The notes beneath the pieces are model-generated. The model ran no database searches. It worked only from the letters and a program-made list of their open reading frames with translations, and had not been told where the DNA came from. Positions 7,314 to 9,435 of a stretch of DNA of 9,435 nucleotides are shown one piece after another. The stretch spans positions 1 to 9,435 of the forward strand of contig JANXYW010000043.1 in assembly GCA_025355835.1 (NCBI GenBank), given 5' to 3'. Numbering within the stretch: position 1 is the first letter of the stretch; every line of letters begins with the position of its first letter. The position numbers and the translations under genes are program-made. Origin of the DNA: Chloroflexota bacterium (lineage in GTDB: Bacteria; Chloroflexota; Dehalococcoidia; DSTF01; JACRBR01).

Positions 7314-7832
7314 ATGTCACACAACGCGTACATACTTCTGTCCATCGTGGTTGGGTTGGGCGCCGCCACGCAGTTGGCGATGCTGGGCGCGATGGGCCGC
7401 GGACGCGGGGCCTACGAGGCGACGTGGATCTCCATTGTCGGGACGATCGGCGGTCTCGCGATCGTCCTCGTCGTCCGGTCATTCCGCGGCGACGCGCCGA
7501 ATTTTCCCGCTCCTCTGGACAACGGATGGCCGTTCGCCCTGGTTGTCGGACTCTGCGCCATCGCGCTCGTGATTTCGATGCGCGGGCTAGAGCCGTACCT
7601 CGCGTTCTGCGGCCTGTTCGCGACGGCGTATCTGCTAAGCGTTGGGTTCGCGGTGCCACGCATCGGCGCGGCGCTCTTCCTCGGCGCAGCGACCGCGGGA
7701 ACGCTGCTCGGCTCGGCGGTCTACGACCACATCGGCATCTTCGGCAATGACGTGCACGAAGCGACACTGCAGCGCGCGGGAGGGATCGCCGTAATCTTCT
7801 TGGGCGTTGTCATTGTGCGCGCTGCACCCTGA
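7314..7832 (+). CDS. DMT-superfamily (DUF606/YdcZ-like) membrane protein (172 aa)
   Basis: Small integral membrane protein of the drug/metabolite transporter superfamily; substrate unknown. Hydrophobic segments are at about residues 5-25, 37-55, 72-88, 93-112, 116-136 and 154-169, giving five to six membrane passes. The C-terminal part, PRIGAALFLGAATAGTLLGS followed by DHIGIFG (138-144) and LQRAGGIAVIFLGVVIVR (152-169), has the pattern I know from DUF606/YdcZ proteins: one half-size DMT repeat of about 140-170 residues, which usually must dimerise or pair with a second half. No partner half is adjacent. ATG 7314 follows AGAGGT (7304-7309) at a spacing of four. It stands alone, isolated by repeats on both sides, and may have moved or been kept independently of its neighbours. 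Confidence 0.75.
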   Translation: MSHNAYILLSIVVGLGAATQLAMLGAMGRGRGAYEATWISIVGTIGGLAIVLVVRSFRGDAPNFPAPLDNGWPFALVVGLCAIALVISMRGLEPYLAFCGLFATAYLLSVGFAVPRIGAALFLGAATAGTLLGSAVYDHIGIFGNDVHEATLQRAGGIAVIFLGVVIVRAAP

Positions 7833-7867
7833 ACGCTGGCGAACGGGGCATCCCCAGTCTACGACCC

Positions 7868-8033
7868 GTAGGGATTTCACCGATTACACAGATTAGGAAT
7901 TTCGAGCGCGGGCATTCAGCTCGCGTCTCCGTTTGCCACCGGCACCTCATCGAACAGCACGCTCTTCCATCCAATCCCCTCTCCACGTCGTGGAGAGGGG
8001 TGGCCGAAGGCCGGGGTGAGGTGCTCGATGCGC
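7868..8033. repeat. Composite repeat, fourth copy plus palindromic element copy B
   Basis: From GTAGGGATTTCACCGATTACACAG-like sequence through GAGCGCGGGCATTCAGC to the 86-bp element at 7948-8033 (84/86 identical to 7080-7165; palindrome at 7976-8000). Its hairpin has one change (GCTCGCG, a G-U wobble in RNA) and no T-run, so it would be a weak terminator for the transporter gene. It makes up most of the 265 bases between the transporter and the glycosylase gene; the rest holds no recognisable gene. Confidence 0.85.
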
Positions 8034-8066
8034 TCGCAGATCGCCTATTCGCTTCCCGCGCCTAAC

Positions 8067-8093
8067 AATCTGTGAAATCTGTGTAATCTGTGG
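8067..8093. repeat. 'AATCTGTG' repeat abutting the next gene
   Basis: AATCTGTGAAATCTGTG followed by TAATCTGTGG: three AATCTGTG units. The inverse, ATTACACAGATT, is found at the left end of the composite repeat (7883-7894), so the two ends of the repeat region carry short inverted copies, as in MITE-like elements. It ends four bases before the GTG start of the glycosylase gene. Confidence 0.65.
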
Positions 8094-8097
8094 ACTA

Positions 8098-8772
8098 GTG
8101 ACCGCAGAAGAAGTCCTCGCAGAACTCCGATCGCACGCCAGCAAGAAGCATGCCGCCGGGCAGGCGCATTTCGGCATCGTCGGCGCAAACGCGCTCGGCA
8201 TCAGCGTGCCTACGCTGCGGGCGATCGCGAAGCGCGCGGGGCGCGACCATGCGTTCGCCGAGCAGTTCTGGCAGTCGGGCATCCACGAAGCGCGCATCCT
8301 CGCGGGCATGGTCGATGAGCCAGCGAAGGTCACGAAGCGGCAGATGGATCGCTGGGCGAAGGACTTCGATTCATGGGATGTCGTGGATGGTGTTTGCGAT
8401 CTCTTCGTCGCGACGCCGTACGCGTACGAGAAGGCACACGTCTGGTCGTCGCACAAGCAGGAGTACGTGAAGCGCGCGGCGTTCACGATGATTGCGTACT
8501 TCGCGTACAAGCATAAGGCCGCGCCCGATGCCGACATCCTGCAGTTCTTGCCCGTGATTCGCCGCGAAGCGGGCGACGACCGCAACTTTGTGAAGAAAGC
8601 CGTGAACTGGGCGCTGCGCAACATCGGTAAGCGCAACCGCCGCTGCAACGCCGCCGCAATCAAGTGCGCCGAACAGATCCGCGCAGACGGCGGCCGCAGC
8701 GCCCGCTGGATCGCCGCCGACGCGCTGCGCGAGCTGCGCAGCGACGCCGTGCAGGCGCGGCTGAAGAGCTAA
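8098..8772 (+). CDS. DNA alkylation repair protein, AlkD/HEAT-like glycosylase family (224 aa)
   Basis: AlkD-type enzymes are built of HEAT-like helical repeats and excise N3- and N7-alkylated purines. The protein is all-helical, basic and has the family blocks HFGIVGANALGISVPTLRA (24-42), FDSWDVVDGVCD (90-101) with the acidic residue region corresponding to the catalytic Asp of AlkD (Asp94/Asp97 candidates), EYVKRAAFTMIAY (122-134) and NFVKKAVNWALRNIGKRN (163-180), which is very typical of this family. Length 224 is normal. GTG 8098 is the only start codon available: the frame is open upstream through the repeat but has no ATG, GTG or TTG in the 36 bases before it, and there is no Shine-Dalgarno, so the message may be leaderless or its start may have been altered by the repeat. 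No SOS or Ada box is seen. Confidence 0.88.
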   Translation: MTAEEVLAELRSHASKKHAAGQAHFGIVGANALGISVPTLRAIAKRAGRDHAFAEQFWQSGIHEARILAGMVDEPAKVTKRQMDRWAKDFDSWDVVDGVCDLFVATPYAYEKAHVWSSHKQEYVKRAAFTMIAYFAYKHKAAPDADILQFLPVIRREAGDDRNFVKKAVNWALRNIGKRNRRCNAAAIKCAEQIRADGGRSARWIAADALRELRSDAVQARLKS

Positions 8773-8780
8773 CCAGAAAT

Positions 8781-8801
8781 CCTCCGCGCCTCCGCGGTGA
8801 A
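8781..8801. repeat. Short 'CCTCCGCG..GCGGTGAA' repeat copy
   Basis: CCTCCGCGCCTCCGCGGTGA matches the ends of 4711-4740 with an internal shortening. It lies nine bases after the glycosylase stop codon. It can form a small stem (CCGCG pairing with CGCGG), without a T-run. Confidence 0.5.
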
Positions 8802-8867
8802 CTCGACCTTCTCTAACACCAACTAATCCCGTACGATCGCGGCCAGAACCCCGACAGGAGGCGCATT

Positions 8868-9435
8868 ATGCCCGAAACGAAATTCCGGATCTCGCTCGCT
8901 GCGTGGTCGATGCACAAGATGTTCTTCGCGAAGGAGATCGACCAGCTCGGCATGGTCGATCTCTGCCACGATGTCGGCATCAGCGGGCTCGAGCTGGTCA
9001 ACACGTTCTTCCCGTCACCGCAGTACGGCTACTTGAAGCAACTCCGCAAGCGCGCCGAAGATGCCGGCGTGCAAATCCTGCTCATCATGTGCGATGCCGA
9101 GGGAAGCATGGCGGGGCCGGAGACGGCGAGCCGCCTGCTCGCAGCGCAGAACCACCACAAGTGGATCGATATCGCGTCGGTGCTCGGCTGCCACGCCATC
9201 CGCTGCAACACGGGCGCGCAAGAGGGCGACGCCGACGCACAGGATCGCTGCGCCGAGAGCTTCTCCGCGCTCATCGAGTACGCGGACGCAGCAGGCATCA
9301 ACGTGCTGATCGAGAACCACTGGGGATTGTCTTCCGATCCGAACTGGCTCGTCGGGCTGATGCAGAAGGTGAACCATCCGCACTTCGGCACGCTGCCGGA
9401 CTTCGGCAACATCCCCGACACCACCGACCGCTACG
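8868..9435 (+). CDS. Sugar phosphate isomerase/epimerase-like TIM-barrel protein (partial, first 189 aa)
   Basis: The frame starts at ATG 8868 behind AGGAGG (8856-8861, spacing six), the strongest ribosome-binding site in the window, and stays open to the window edge, so the 3' end is missing. It belongs to the xylose-isomerase-like TIM-barrel family (AP endonuclease family 2 fold): RISLAAWSMHK (7-17), GISGLELVN (37-45, metal-ligand candidate Glu42), INVLIENHWG (144-153, Glu149 and His151) and FGTLPDFGN (173-181, Asp178) occur in the order and spacing of the metal-binding strands. Such proteins act as cytosolic metal-dependent isomerases, epimerases or dehydratases on sugars or inositols. No signal peptide is seen. 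Substrate is not predictable, and the gene has no visible partner upstream; partners may lie beyond the edge. Confidence 0.85.
   Translation, partial: MPETKFRISLAAWSMHKMFFAKEIDQLGMVDLCHDVGISGLELVNTFFPSPQYGYLKQLRKRAEDAGVQILLIMCDAEGSMAGPETASRLLAAQNHHKWIDIASVLGCHAIRCNTGAQEGDADAQDRCAESFSALIEYADAAGINVLIENHWGLSSDPNWLVGLMQKVNHPHFGTLPDFGNIPDTTDRY

Noticed and set aside
7947..8663. 238-aa open frame on the minus strand
   Set aside because: Antisense to the AlkD-type gene and to the palindromic repeat; no family resemblance, whereas the plus strand has clear motifs.

Overview
The window is bacterial, GC-rich chromosomal DNA with dispersed genes and many short intergenic repeats. Large-subunit-only acyl-CoA mutase, TypA/BipA, an AlkD-type glycosylase, a DUF606-type transporter, and a dense set of dispersed hairpin and heptamer repeats suggest a high-GC free-living lineage. 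A Chloroflexota-like genome is my guess, but no marker here fixes the phylum. Most genes are single units with their own flanks; the only clear operon is hipBA.

Layout. 1-657 is mostly non-coding and holds REP-like hairpins, a 'TCATCCTGA' dispersed repeat and a doubtful small ORF at 310-531. 658-734 is a complete tRNA-Pro(UGG) with an encoded CCA. 735-2483 is the most interesting part: a two-gene hipB-hipA toxin-antitoxin operon lies exactly between the 3' end of this tRNA gene and a perfect 35-bp second copy of that 3' end (700-734 = 2449-2483). This is the structure left when an element integrates into a tRNA gene, yet the 1749-bp unit has no integrase and almost no spare DNA. Upstream of hipB are three 18-bp palindromic operators (TGTACC-N6-GGTACA) with centres exactly 37 bp apart.

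2484-2696 holds an octamer tandem array and two REP-like hairpins. 2697-4346 (minus strand) is a catalytic large subunit of the methylmalonyl-CoA mutase family. It carries the Phe/Gln pair typical of isobutyryl-CoA mutase rather than the Tyr/Arg pair of methylmalonyl-CoA mutase. Inverted copies of a GTCGTC(A/G) heptamer motif touch both ends of this gene. 4399-4913 is repeat-rich intergenic DNA and the leader of typA (4914-6773). 6774-7313 holds three tandem copies of a ~105-bp composite repeat, each with a terminator-like hairpin. 7314-7832 encodes a small DUF606/YdcZ-like membrane protein, and a fourth copy of the composite repeat lies on its far side. 8098-8772 encodes an AlkD-type DNA glycosylase whose GTG start directly abuts a repeat. 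8868 to the window edge is a TIM-barrel sugar phosphate isomerase/epimerase-like protein, cut off by the window.

How the genes work together: HipB and HipA form an autoregulated toxin-antitoxin pair and probably a self-stabilising cargo. The other genes (acyl-CoA carbon-skeleton rearrangement, ribosome-associated GTPase, transporter, DNA repair, sugar isomerase) look like unrelated housekeeping or accessory functions. No small cobalamin-binding mutase subunit or MeaB-type chaperone is in view.
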